From assembly GCF_900108245.1 (NCBI RefSeq), contig NZ_FNUY01000016.1, positions 1 to 64,000 on the forward strand: 64,000 bases of DNA, written 5' to 3'. Shown piece after piece: positions 8,595 to 17,728 of this stretch. This DNA comes from Allobosea lathyri. GTDB lineage: Bacteria; Pseudomonadota; Alphaproteobacteria; Rhizobiales; Beijerinckiaceae. The notes beneath the pieces were generated by a model, which had not been told where the DNA came from, searched no databases, and saw only the letters and a list, made by a program, of their open reading frames with translations. Each line of letters opens with the position of its first letter. The first letter of the stretch is position 1. Made by a program: the position numbers and the translations under genes.

Positions 8595-9488
8595 ATGCGG
8601 ATCGCAGTGACAGGGCAGTCCGGGCAGGTCGTGCTCTCCATGCTTGAGCGCGCCCGCGCGGGCGTGACCGTCGTCGCGCTTGGACGCCCGCAGCTCGATC
8701 TCGCTGATCTCGAAACGATCGCGCCGACAATCGCGGCAAGCCGACCCGACATCGTCGTCAATGCCGCCGCCTTCACCGCCGTCGACCTGGCGGAAAGCGA
8801 GGAGGAAGCCGCTCGGCTGGTCAACGGCACGGCGGCCGGCGCGGTCGCCAAGATTGCCGCGGCTCTGGGCATCCCGGTTATCCAGATCTCGACCGACTAT
8901 GTTTTCGACGGCACCCTCGACCGGTCCTACCGCGAGGATGACGCGGTCAATCCGATCTCGGCCTATGGCCGCAGCAAGCTCGAAGGCGAGCGCGCAGTCG
9001 CGGCCGCCACGTCCAACCACGTCATCCTGCGCACCGCCTGGGTCTACAGCCCCTTCGGCAAGAATTTCGTCAAGACGATGCTGCGCCTCGCCGAAACCCG
9101 CGACGAGGTCGGCGTCGTCGCCGACCAACTGGGTTGCCCGACCAGCGCTCTCGACATCGCCGATGCAATCATCGCCGTCGCGTGCAATCTGGTCGAGCGC
9201 CCCGACGACGACACATTGCGTGGTGTCTTCCATATGGGCGCGCAGGGCGAAGCGGTCTGGGCCGATGTCGCCGAGGCGATCTTCACCGAGCGCGCAGCGC
9301 TCGGCGGCGCGCCCGTGCGGGTCAAGCGGATCGCGACGTCCGACTATCCGACCCCGGCCAAGCGGCCGGCGAATTCGCGTCTGGACTCCTCCAGGCTCGC
9401 GACGATCCATAACGTCAGGCTGCCACAATGGCAGGGGGCGCTCGCATCCTGCGTGCGCCGCCTCCTGACCACCGAACAGACGGGATAG
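8595..9488 (+). CDS. rfbD: dTDP-4-dehydrorhamnose reductase
   Basis: RfbD (RmlD) reduces dTDP-4-dehydro-L-rhamnose to dTDP-L-rhamnose with NAD(P)H. It is a 297-residue extended SDR. It shows the nucleotide loop TGQSGQ near residues 6-11, STDYVFDG near 97, and the catalytic YGRSK near 121. ATG 8595 is favoured over a TTG three codons earlier that overlaps the rfbC stop, because the Rossmann strand MRIAVTG starts there. It sits 5 bases after rfbC. Confidence 0.95.
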   Translation: MRIAVTGQSGQVVLSMLERARAGVTVVALGRPQLDLADLETIAPTIAASRPDIVVNAAAFTAVDLAESEEEAARLVNGTAAGAVAKIAAALGIPVIQISTDYVFDGTLDRSYREDDAVNPISAYGRSKLEGERAVAAATSNHVILRTAWVYSPFGKNFVKTMLRLAETRDEVGVVADQLGCPTSALDIADAIIAVACNLVERPDDDTLRGVFHMGAQGEAVWADVAEAIFTERAALGGAPVRVKRIATSDYPTPAKRPANSRLDSSRLATIHNVRLPQWQGALASCVRRLLTTEQTG

Positions 9489-9494
9489 CAGACG

Positions 9495-10370
9495 ATGAAG
9501 GGCATCATCCTGGCCGGCGGTTCCGGAACGCGGCTCCACCCGATGACGCTGGCCATGTCGAAGCAGCTCCTGCCTGTCTACGACAAGCCGATGATCTATT
9601 ACCCGCTGACCACGCTGATGCTGGCCGGCATCCGCGAGGTTCTGATCATCTCGACACCGACCGATCTGCCGAACTTCAAGCGCCTGCTCGGCGACGGTTC
9701 AGACTGGGGCATGACACTGAGCTATGCCGAACAACCCAATCCTGGAGGGCTGGCGCAGGCCTATATCATTGGCGCCGATTTCGTCGCGGGCGAGCCCTCG
9801 GTGCTAATCCTGGGCGACAACTTGTTCTACGGGCACACGCTCCCGGAGATGATGGCTTCGGCCGCCGCGCGCGCCAAGGGCGCCAGCGTCTTCGCCTATC
9901 ACGTGCGCGACCCGGAGCGTTACGGCGTGGTCGATTTCGACGCCAACGGCAAGGCGATCTCGATCGAAGAGAAGCCGAAGGTCCCGAAGTCGAACTGGGC
10001 TGTCACGGGCCTGTATTTCTACGATGCCCAGGTCGTCGAGATCGCCGGGAATCTCAAGCCCTCGCCGCGTGGTGAACTCGAGATCACCGACGTCAACCGG
10101 GTCTATCTCGAGCGCGGCGAACTCTCCGTCGAAACGATGGGCCGCGGCTTCGCCTGGCTCGACACCGGCACCCCAGACAGCCTGCTGGAAGCCGGTGAGT
10201 TCGTGCGCACGCTTGAATCGCGGCAGGGGTTACGTATCGCCTGCCCTGAGGAGATCGCCTACCGGAACGGGTGGATTTCGCGCGAACAGATCGCCGCTCT
10301 CGGAGAAAAGCTCGCAAAGGGCGATTATGGCAAGTATCTACTACAGGTCGCACGCGACGCCCGCAAATGA
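9495..10370 (+). CDS. rfbA: Glucose-1-phosphate thymidylyltransferase
   Basis: RfbA (RmlA) joins dTTP and glucose-1-phosphate to dTDP-glucose and is the entry, feedback-controlled step of the pathway. It is 291 residues, normal length. The pyrophosphorylase signature GGSGTRLHPMT is at residues 8-18, with YDKPMIYYPL near 29 and the sugar-binding region EEKPKVPKSNWAVTGLYFYD near 157. It is the last rfb gene. An overlapping ATG at 10367 opens a 66-codon frame with no recognisable family. The 240 bases before the next gene hold nothing else I can name. Confidence 0.96.
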   Translation: MKGIILAGGSGTRLHPMTLAMSKQLLPVYDKPMIYYPLTTLMLAGIREVLIISTPTDLPNFKRLLGDGSDWGMTLSYAEQPNPGGLAQAYIIGADFVAGEPSVLILGDNLFYGHTLPEMMASAAARAKGASVFAYHVRDPERYGVVDFDANGKAISIEEKPKVPKSNWAVTGLYFYDAQVVEIAGNLKPSPRGELEITDVNRVYLERGELSVETMGRGFAWLDTGTPDSLLEAGEFVRTLESRQGLRIACPEEIAYRNGWISREQIAALGEKLAKGDYGKYLLQVARDARK

Positions 10371-10610
10371 CAGAAGCACTACGTCGGAATTTCGAAATTG
10401 TCACTCAACGGCACGGCAACGCCCCCTCTGCTTATGAACGGCTTTGCATTGCGTTTGAGCGCCAGTTCTGCGCCTTTCTCAAGATATCCGTTCATGCAGA
10501 TTTTCTTCCGCGGCGCAGATTGCCTCGATTGCGCGGTTTTGAGACAGCCCGCCTCGGACTCCGATAAGCCCCACACGCCACCGTGGCGTTAACAATCGAT
10601 AGGATTTCGG

Positions 10611-11600
10611 ATGCAAGGCGAGTTCGAAAAAGTGATTGGCAGTCTCATCCGCGAGCACGTTTTTGCCAAGCCTCTCAGGCTGAGCGATGTGCCGTCCTGG
10701 CAGGGACATATCCCATTCGCATACTTTCTCGTGAGCTTGCTGAAGCCCCATACGCTTGTCGAATTGGGAACGCATAAAGGCGACTCCTATAGCGCATTTT
10801 GCCAGACGGTGCAGACGCTCGGCATGCAGACACGCTGTTTTGCGGTTGATACTTGGCAGGGCGACGACCACGCGGGGCAATACAGCGACGAGATTTATAA
10901 CGACTTCTCCCAGTTTAATTCCAATAATTTTTCAAATTTTTCGACTTTACTCCGGGAAAAATTCGAAGACGCCGTAGTAAAATTTGATGATAATTCGGTT
11001 GATATTTTACATATTGACGGCCTTCATACGTATGGCGCGGTAAAATCCGATTTCGAGACCTGGGCTCCCAAACTCAGCGATCGCGCTGTTGTTCTATTTC
11101 ATGACACGCAAGTTCACGATGGCGACTTCGGTGTCTGGAAACTTTGGGAAGAGCTTTCGAAAGAGTATCCTTCACAAGAATTCATGCATAGTCATGGCCT
11201 TGGCATACTTGGATATGGAAGTTCACTCGACGAAAATATGAAGAATTTTTTGGGCCAAAGCGCTCACGAATGGTCGTATGTTCGGACATTTTTTGAGCGC
11301 CTTGGTACAGCGTGCAGCGCTACTGGCACGACGCTTCGCCTACAAGGCGATCTGGGGCGCGCTCAAAAGGAGCACGAGCATCTCTTAGGTGTTGTCAGCG
11401 CTCAAAGCGTAGAAGCGCAGAGAGAACAAAATCACCTAAAGTCTACGCTAAGCGTAATTCAGTCAATTCTTGAAGACGAACAACAGAAAGCGGAACGACT
11501 TAAGGAGTATATTGACGCCTTACGGCAATCGACAAGCTGGAAAATCACGCGACCGCTCCGAGCGGTTGCGCGGGTCCTCCGCGGCACCCGCACAAGCTAA
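10611..11600 (+). CDS. Class I SAM methyltransferase (Methyltransf_24 type) with C-terminal coiled coil
   Basis: This is a 329-residue predicted SAM-dependent methyltransferase, likely to methylate a sugar of the surface glycan. Motif I is at residues 50-57 (VELGTHKG). The segment ILHIDGLHTYGAVKSDFETW near 125 and VVLFHDTQ near 150 are typical of Methyltransf_24 proteins in polysaccharide loci. From about 245 to 310 the protein is charged and probably coiled-coil. It ends in STSWKITRPLR, a tail also seen inside the 1111-residue protein at 42.9 kb. The DNA is visibly richer in A and T than the rfb operon (for example 10,910-11,000), suggesting recent transfer. Confidence 0.75.
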   Translation: MQGEFEKVIGSLIREHVFAKPLRLSDVPSWQGHIPFAYFLVSLLKPHTLVELGTHKGDSYSAFCQTVQTLGMQTRCFAVDTWQGDDHAGQYSDEIYNDFSQFNSNNFSNFSTLLREKFEDAVVKFDDNSVDILHIDGLHTYGAVKSDFETWAPKLSDRAVVLFHDTQVHDGDFGVWKLWEELSKEYPSQEFMHSHGLGILGYGSSLDENMKNFLGQSAHEWSYVRTFFERLGTACSATGTTLRLQGDLGRAQKEHEHLLGVVSAQSVEAQREQNHLKSTLSVIQSILEDEQQKAERLKEYIDALRQSTSWKITRPLRAVARVLRGTRTS

Positions 11601-11866
11601 GTCGATGGCTGCGACCTCCTTCGAATGTTATCGTTCGACAGATCGCGCTCCTAGCAAAACGAGAATGTTGCTCGGATGCACGCAACCAGGGCTGGCCGAC
11701 GCGTCCGATTGCACGGCACAAGGCCGGCAGCTTCAGGCTTCTGCCAATCGATGGGACGGTGGTGCAGCCTGCGACCAACGGCCGCGCTCTCTGACGCGGG
11801 GGGGCTTCCTATGAAGATGCGGCCGTGATTCTGTTGACCTTCGAGGTGATTTGCTCGGAGGCTTGG

Positions 11867-12922
11867 ATGGCGGTGGCGATCGTACGGGAGGATTTGGACG
11901 CGGCAGGTCTTCGCCGTTGTGCGTCGCGGAGCAAGGATGCGAGCGCAGCGCGGCGGATCCTTGCCTTGGCGCTGGTTCTGGAGGGTCGGTCGCGGACGGA
12001 GGCGGCGCAGGCCTGCGGCATGGATCGCCAGACGCTGCGGGACTGGGTGCATCGGTACAACGAGGAGGGCCTGACGGGCTTGTCGGATCGGCACGCGCCG
12101 GGGCCGAGCGCGCGGCTGACGCAAGTGCAGCAGGCGCAGGTGGCGGAATGGGTACGCCAGGGTCCGAACCTGGCCGCACGGCGTGGTTCGCTGGCGCAGG
12201 ATCGACCTGGCGCGGGTGATCGAACAGCGCTTGGGTGTGGCGCTGGCCGAGCGGACGGTGGGGACGCTGCTGCGCCGGCTGGGCTTTCGCCGGCTGTCGG
12301 TGCGGCCTCTCCATCCCCAGAAGGATCCTGCCGCCGAAGAGGCGCATAATAAAACTTCTTCGATCTGGTCGCCGCCGCCGTCCCCGAAGACCGGCGCGAC
12401 AGGCCCCTTGAGATCTGGTGGCAGGAGACGAGGCCCGCATCGGCCAGCAGGGAACCCTGACCCGCGTCTGGGCCGAGCGCGGCAGCCGGCCGCGCGCGCC
12501 GAGGGACCAGCGCTACAAATGGGCCTATCTGTTCGGCGCCATCTGCCCTGCCCGCGCGGTGAGCGCCGCCTGGGTCGTGCCTCACGCCGACATCTGGTCC
12601 ATGAACCTGCATCTCCAGGAGATCGGCAGCCAGGTCGCCCCAGGCGCCCACGCGGTCGTCGTGCTCGACGGCGCCGGCTGGCATCAGACCGGCGGCCGCC
12701 TATCTGTTCCCGAAAACATCAGCCTGCAGCCGCCCTACTCGCCCGAGCTCAACCCGCAGGAAAACGTCTGAGAATACCTGCGTAAGAACCAACTCGCCAA
12801 CCGTGTCTACGAAAGCTACGACGCCATCGTCGAGGCCTGCTGCAAGGCATGGAACCACTTCGTCGCCGCGCCAGCCGCATCAAATCCATCGGCTCTGAGA
12901 CTACGCAGCGGTCAACCTCTGA
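11867..12922 (+). pseudogene. IS630-family transposase, broken by frameshifts and a nonsense codon
   Basis: This is the remnant of a DDE transposase. The N-terminal part (frame from ATG 11867) has the HTH region with RTEAAQACGMDRQTLRDWVHRYNEEGLTGL. The frame shifts near 12180, where RIDLARVIEQRLGVALAERTVGTLLRRLGFRRLSVRP continues, and again near 12355. The catalytic part follows: WWQDEARIGQQGTL, VVLDGAGWHQ and PPYSPELNPQENV. A TGA at 12769-12771 replaces the tryptophan codon expected before EYLRKNQLA. A last frameshift near 12870 precedes the normal ending. Full length would be about 350 residues. No terminal inverted repeats could be identified with confidence. The element cannot make active transposase. 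Confidence 0.85.
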
Positions 12923-13237
12923 GACCGTTGGTATAAGGCCGTGAATTGCGTGAGCCCGTTAATGCCGACCGCTTAATGGGTCCGGTTCCTTGCAGGAGCG
13001 TCATTTGTCCGCATCTTCCCAATTTTCGCAGCTGGCTCTCTTTACGAAATTGAAGGTTCAGGCTTATTGCGCCTTCCACGAAAACGCCCGACCTGCTGTG
13101 CCGGCTCTATCGCCACATTGAACCAAGATGAACATGGGAATGACTCATTGGCAGCCTATTCGAATGAACCTACCGGGCAGCAAGCGCGGGGACCTTATGT
13201 CCCGATGATCGTCTGATGGCCTGAAGGGCGCTCAACT
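12923..13237. other. Gap between the dead IS630 and the AlgI remnant
   Basis: I see no gene, RNA or repeat here. It may contain the right end of the IS630 element and old upstream sequence of the O-acetylation genes. Confidence 0.4.
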
Positions 13238-13870
13238 ATGTCTTTCGGCTCCCCGTGTTCATATTCTTCTATCTTCCGATTTTCTTCTCGATTTATGTGG
13301 CGGCGCCTGCTGGCTGGCGCAATGGGCTGCTCCGCAACGGGCTGCTCATGGTAGCGAGCCTTCTTTTTTATTGGGTTGATGCCGGAGCACTCTGCTGGAT
13401 TCTCGTGGCTGTGTCGTGAACCAAATGATCGCGGTCTACATCGCGGATACGACCATCGAAATGCGGCGTAAGGCGCTCCTCTGCGTCGGCGTCACGTTGA
13501 ATCTTTCGCCGCTGATCTATTATAAATATTGGGTCTTTCTCATGCAGAGCATGCCGGCCTCTCTGGTCGGCCTCTTGAGTGGGATAGGTATCCCTGTCGA
13601 AAACATCCTGCTGCCGGCCGGCATTTCGTTCTTCACGTTCCAGGGCATCTCCTACATCGTCGACGTTTATCGCCGCGATGTGCGCCCGACACAGAGCATG
13701 GTCGATTTCGGGATGTATCACACGCTGTTTCCGCAGCTCATCGCAGGCCCCATCGTCCGCTATGCCGAGGTCCAGCACCAGATCCGCAAGCGCTGCAGCA
13801 TCCTGACGGACATCCATACGGGGATCGTGCTGTTCTGCCTCGGGTTGGGGTGCAAGATCATTATCGCCGA
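13238..13870 (+). pseudogene. AlgI-like MBOAT O-acyltransferase, frameshifted and truncated
   Basis: This is the N-terminal 200 or so residues of a membrane-bound O-acyltransferase that normally passes acetyl groups to periplasmic sugars (AlgI family, about 470-500 residues). ATG 13238 starts MSFGSP. A one-base loss near 13252 changes frame, and VFIFFYLPIFFSIYV...NGLLMVASLLFYWVD follows to a TGA near 13415. Another shift leads into VNQMIAVYIADTTIEMRRKALLCVGV...LSPLIYYKYW and ILLPAGISFFTFQGISYIVDVYRRD...FPQLIAGPIVRY, clear AlgI motifs. Similarity ends abruptly near 13870, before the catalytic histidine region, where the sequence joins the tail of an AlgJ-like gene. Confidence 0.8.
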
Positions 13871-14355
13871 CCGAAGGCAAACCGGCATCGGTCTGGAAAC
13901 ATCCCCTGGCCGTCTCCACGCAGAGGTTCAGCGGCGGCATTGCCACCTTCATGCCCCTTTTGCGCTCACCCCAGGAAGATATGCTGCTGGTGAAACCGAC
14001 CTGGCCGACCCCACCCGATTTCCGGCAGGACAATGCCCGCGGCATCTTCGAGTTCAGCACCCATTTCCCCAAGACGGGGCCGAGCTTGCTCAAACCGCTG
14101 ACGATCCTCGGCGACAGCTTCACCGACGGATTCACGCGGGCGGGCATTTATCTCTACTTTTCGGACATGTACCGCGTGCGCTGGGACCACGTTCCGAAGC
14201 TCAGCGTGTTTGCCCGCGAATTGCCGCTGGAGACCAGGCATGTCGTTATCCAGATGATCGAGGTCCAGTACGGGGCGCTGCTGGCCTTCGCCGACAAGGC
14301 GGACATCGCCCTTGCCGTCAAGACAATCGACGAGCGCTTCGGGGCACCGAAGTAG
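13871..14355 (+). pseudogene. C-terminal fragment of an AlgJ/AlgX-like acetyltransferase
   Basis: The open frame here ends a protein resembling the SGNH-hydrolase-like partners of AlgI (AlgJ/AlgX). The block ILGDSFTDGFTRAGIYLYFSDMYRVRWDH resembles the conserved GDSF-type segment of these proteins, and the tail runs to ERFGAPK at 14355. The N-terminal half, with signal peptide, is missing. The fragment is joined directly to AlgI-like sequence near 13870 in another frame. The simplest reading is one deletion from the middle of algI to the middle of algJ. An ATG at 13951 could start a short product, but it would lack most of the domain. Confidence 0.7.
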
Positions 14356-14382
14356 CACCTTTGGGTCAAAGGCCGTCGCGGG

Positions 14383-15711
14383 TCAAAGGCTCTCGAGCGT
14401 CACCTTCATGTTCGGCAGGCCCATCAACCCCCTGTGACCATGCCGGGCATAGGACTTGAAGACGAACGCGTCATTGACCCAGTGATGTTGAACATGTGCA
14501 ACCTGGGTGCCGTCGGCGACCGCAACGCAGACGCTGTAGTCGCCATTTAGAAGATACGGCATCTGGAAGGCGAACCGTGCGCGGGCGACCTGGCCGGCTA
14601 CGACCGGTCGATGATCGTGTTCATATGCGAGGTAGGTGTTCTCACCCATGAGATTCTGCCCGAGCCGATCGCGGATGTAAAATCCAATCAGGGGTTGAGC
14701 CATGTCCGCGAGCGCTTTCACGAGCACCACCAGCGTGACGTTCTCTCCGCCCTCGACACCGCGTAGAGCCTTACCGTCGGCGTCCAGCAGCACGACGTTG
14801 CGGATTTCCGCCCCGCCGGCGCCAAAGGACGAAGATCCCTCATGTAACGCATAGGAGACCTCGCCGATGGTCTCGATCGCGTGGTCTATCCCCGCTCCCT
14901 GCGCGTCCGTTTGGATCGGTGCCTTCTTCATAGCCGATTGCGGGCCTTGCATCGTCTCGTAGAGCTTGGCGAGGTAGGCGTCGGACACGTCCTTGGGTGT
15001 GCCGTCCTGCACCAGAGTGCCGCCGTCGAGCCAGATCGCACGATCGCAGAGGGACAGGACGGCGGAGCTGTCATGGCTGACGAAGAGCAACGTACCCTGC
15101 TGCGCGAAATCACGTAGGAAGCGCATGCACTTCTGAACGAAGAAGGCGTCCCCAACCGCGAGCGCTTCGTCGATGATGAGAATGTCGGCATCGACATGAG
15201 CCACCACGGCGAAGGCCAGCCGCACCGACATGCCGCTCGAATATGTCTTTACCGGCTGGTCGATGAAATCGCCCAGGCCCGCGAATTCGGCGATCGCGGG
15301 AAACCGCGCCTCGATCTCGGCATCGGTTAATCCGAGGATCGAGGCATTGAGGTGGACGTTCTCGCGGCCGGTGAACTCCGGATTGAAACCCGCCCCCAGC
15401 TCGAGCAGCGCCGCGATCCTGCCACGGGTCTGGATGTGCCCGACCGTGGGGGTCAGCGTGCCGCAGATCATCTGCAGCAAGGTCGATTTTCCAGCGCCGT
15501 TGCGCCCAATGATACCGACGGTCTCGCCGCGTCGGATCTCGAAGCTGACATTGCGCAGTGCCCAGAATTCACGGAAATACTTCGGGATCGGCCGGCCCAG
15601 AAGCTGCGCCGTGCGGCCGAAGACGGCCTGTTTCAGCCGGTCCTCGGGCTTCTCGTAGACGAGGTAGCACTTGCCCGCGCCCGCGACGGTGATGGCGCTC
15701 TCAGAGGACAT
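14383..15711 (-). CDS. wzt: Polysaccharide ABC exporter ATP-binding protein
   Basis: Wzt is the ATPase of the ABC-dependent O-antigen/teichoic-acid type exporter, acting on the cytoplasmic face with Wzm. It is 442 residues. The ATPase domain (about 5-245) has Walker A GRNGAGKST at 69-77, signature YSSGMSVRLAFA near 163, Walker B DILIIDEALAVGD near 183 and SHD near 212. Residues from about 285 to 440 form a separate C-terminal domain of the Wzt carbohydrate-binding type (for example LIGFYIRDRLGQNLMGENTY). This domain recognises the finished chain end in the known O9a system. It overlaps wzm by 11 bases, so the two are translationally linked. Confidence 0.9.
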   Translation of the reverse strand: MSSESAITVAGAGKCYLVYEKPEDRLKQAVFGRTAQLLGRPIPKYFREFWALRNVSFEIRRGETVGIIGRNGAGKSTLLQMICGTLTPTVGHIQTRGRIAALLELGAGFNPEFTGRENVHLNASILGLTDAEIEARFPAIAEFAGLGDFIDQPVKTYSSGMSVRLAFAVVAHVDADILIIDEALAVGDAFFVQKCMRFLRDFAQQGTLLFVSHDSSAVLSLCDRAIWLDGGTLVQDGTPKDVSDAYLAKLYETMQGPQSAMKKAPIQTDAQGAGIDHAIETIGEVSYALHEGSSSFGAGGAEIRNVVLLDADGKALRGVEGGENVTLVVLVKALADMAQPLIGFYIRDRLGQNLMGENTYLAYEHDHRPVVAGQVARARFAFQMPYLLNGDYSVCVAVADGTQVAHVQHHWVNDAFVFKSYARHGHRGLMGLPNMKVTLESL

Positions 15712-16537
15712 CCGCGAACCCCTTGCGAATGCGCTGGAACCAGGCGAACCCCAGAACGGCGATGATCCAGCTGATGGCGGAGTAGACCGCCAGCCCGCTC
15801 CAGGACGGCATCTTGCCCCAGATCAGCACGTCGCGCGCCTGTTCGACGGGAAAGGTGAGCGGGTTCAGGAGAACGATGGCGCGGTAGGATTCAGGGATCG
15901 CCGACAACGGGTAGAAGACCGGCGAGAGGAACAGCAGAGCCGTCACCAACAATCCGATCATCTGCCCGATATCGCGCAGAAAGACGCCCAATGCAGCCAG
16001 GAACCAGCTCAAGCCCAAGGTCAGCAACAGGAACGGAGCCAGCACCACGGGCGCGAGTAGGATCGTCCAATGGAACGGGTTGCCAGCGAGCAGCATCGCC
16101 ACGAACAGCACGATGAAACTAACGAAACTGTGGAACAGGGCCGACCCCATCGCGACGACGGGCAATATCTCGATCGGGAAAACGACCTTCTTCACGTAGG
16201 TGGCGTGACTGACGATCAACCCCGGCGCGCGGCCGATACACTCCGCAAAGAGCCCTTGCACGATCAGGCCTACGAAGAGCACGACTGCGAAGCTGACTCC
16301 CGCCACCTCGTTCTGCGCTGCCCAGCGCGCCTTGAACACGACCGAAAACACGAACGTGTAAATGACCAGCATCGCCATCGGTTGAACGAGCGACCAGGAC
16401 AAACCGCCGATCGAGCCACGATAACGCCCCACAATCTCCCGTCGCACGAATCTGCGGATCAGTTGACGGTGGGTCCAAGCATTCGTCACGGGAGCAAGAA
16501 ACGGCAATCTTCTCCAAAACCGATCGGCCATCCGCAT
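15701..16537 (-). CDS. wzm: Polysaccharide ABC exporter permease
   Basis: Wzm is the membrane channel subunit of the ABC-2 type exporter that moves the lipid-linked polysaccharide across the inner membrane. It is 278 residues with about six membrane segments. It begins with a soluble N-terminal stretch and the family motif RREIVGRYRGSIGGLSWSLVQPM (about 33-55), which marks Wzm/TagG/KpsM proteins. Later segments include DIGQMIGLLVTALLFLSPVFYP near 190. It is the upstream gene of the wzm-wzt pair; its promoter should lie in 16,538-16,690. Confidence 0.9.
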   Translation of the reverse strand: MRMADRFWRRLPFLAPVTNAWTHRQLIRRFVRREIVGRYRGSIGGLSWSLVQPMAMLVIYTFVFSVVFKARWAAQNEVAGVSFAVVLFVGLIVQGLFAECIGRAPGLIVSHATYVKKVVFPIEILPVVAMGSALFHSFVSFIVLFVAMLLAGNPFHWTILLAPVVLAPFLLLTLGLSWFLAALGVFLRDIGQMIGLLVTALLFLSPVFYPLSAIPESYRAIVLLNPLTFPVEQARDVLIWGKMPSWSGLAVYSAISWIIAVLGFAWFQRIRKGFADVL

Positions 16538-16693
16538 CGCAACCCATGTTTCCAGTCAAGCGCCGCACCGAGGCGCCTGTCGGCCTGTCGGCCCGTATCG
16601 AGGCTCGGCGTGGCTGGCAGGTAACCCGCGCAAGTCCATCGGCGCGGGCGAACGCTTAAGCGCTATTGCGCGACCAGTCCAGCCGCGGGCTGA

Positions 16694-17728
16694 TCAGCGG
16701 CCCGCGCCGGGCGGCTGGTGCAGATAGCGCGCAATCGCCCGGCTCGGCTCGGCATTGATATCATAGGCCAGCGCCGAGAGCAGGAACTGAAGGCCGATCG
16801 TGACGTTGATCGCCGACATCATGATGATGCCGAGTGCCGTCTGCTCGCCGGTCGCGAAGGCCCTGACCAGATAGGTCGAGCCGAGCACGACGCCGAATCC
16901 GAACATCAGGACGCCGAAAAGCGTCCAGATCGTCGCGATGTTGAAGTCGCGCAGGACGTACTGATAGAAGAACCGCGAGCAGAAATTCGTAAGGTGCTTG
17001 CGAAAGAAGGGCACGAGCACTTTCCTGGCGCTCAGATTGCTGACCTCGTCGCCATAGCGGGCCGGAATCGGCACGTCGATGATGACCGCACGGATCAGGC
17101 CGAGTTGGAAGATCATATCGGATTCGAAGAAGAAGCGGCGATCGATCTTGTCGAAATCGATCATGTTGACGACCTTCGCGTCGAGGCAAGTATATCCGTT
17201 GGTTGGGTCCATTAATTTCCAGTAGCCAGACGACATTTTATTCAAAAATGACAGCATGGCATTGCCGAAAATTCTTATTTTAGGCATCTGGTTGAGGAAG
17301 CTCGGTGCGTGAAAGCGATTTCCCTTGGAGTAGTCTGCATCTTGTAGCACAACTGGGGCGATCAGTTCGTTGAGATGCTGAGGGTCCATCTGATCATCGC
17401 CATCCATCTTGACCAGGATGTCGTAGTTTTCGGCGGCGGCCTTGTAGCCAGTCATCATCGCGCCGCCGACACCTTGGTTGGTCTCGTGGAAGATCACCGT
17501 GACGTTGGTTCCGGCGAACCGTTCGGCCACGAATGCGCCGCTGCTCTCGGGGCATTTGTCATCCACGACGAAGACATGGTCGACTCGGTCCTTCACATTC
17601 GCGACCACGGTCTCGATATGGACGCGGACGCGATAGCAAGGGATGATGATCGCGATTCTTGGCCGCGACGATGCCTGGCTCCCCTCTTTGTCGCCGTATT
17701 CAAGCGGTTTGGTCAGAGCACGCTTCAT
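16694..17728 (-). CDS. GT2 glycosyltransferase with C-terminal membrane helices
   Basis: This is a 344-residue transferase of the DPM1/polyprenyl-phosphate type. The GT-A domain shows IIIPCYRV, VVDDKCPE, NQGVGGAMMTGY and the metal-binding KMDGDDQMDPQHL. Two hydrophobic helices near the C-terminus (about 240-310: WTLFGVLMFGFGVVLG and IIMMSAINVTIGLQFLL) anchor it in the inner membrane. It may load a sugar onto undecaprenyl phosphate or act directly on the chain. The ATG at 17728 was chosen because the 50 codons upstream of it are unlike the family; longer in-frame starts exist up to 17878. It runs in the same direction as wzm-wzt, 156 bases upstream. Confidence 0.82.
   Translation of the reverse strand: MKRALTKPLEYGDKEGSQASSRPRIAIIIPCYRVRVHIETVVANVKDRVDHVFVVDDKCPESSGAFVAERFAGTNVTVIFHETNQGVGGAMMTGYKAAAENYDILVKMDGDDQMDPQHLNELIAPVVLQDADYSKGNRFHAPSFLNQMPKIRIFGNAMLSFLNKMSSGYWKLMDPTNGYTCLDAKVVNMIDFDKIDRRFFFESDMIFQLGLIRAVIIDVPIPARYGDEVSNLSARKVLVPFFRKHLTNFCSRFFYQYVLRDFNIATIWTLFGVLMFGFGVVLGSTYLVRAFATGEQTALGIIMMSAINVTIGLQFLLSALAYDINAEPSRAIARYLHQPPGAGR

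Noticed and set aside
10367..10567. A 66-codon frame overlapping the rfbA stop by ATGA
   Set aside because: The overlap looks like translational coupling, but the peptide resembles nothing I know and the end is arginine-rich noise; not enough to call a gene.
11800..12960. Terminal inverted repeats of the IS630 element
   Set aside because: I compared both ends and found only short chance matches, so the element boundaries are left undefined.
14358..14372. Small hairpin CCTTTG/CAAAGG between the AlgJ remnant and wzt
   Set aside because: Only six base pairs, three-base loop and no U-tract; too weak to call a terminator.
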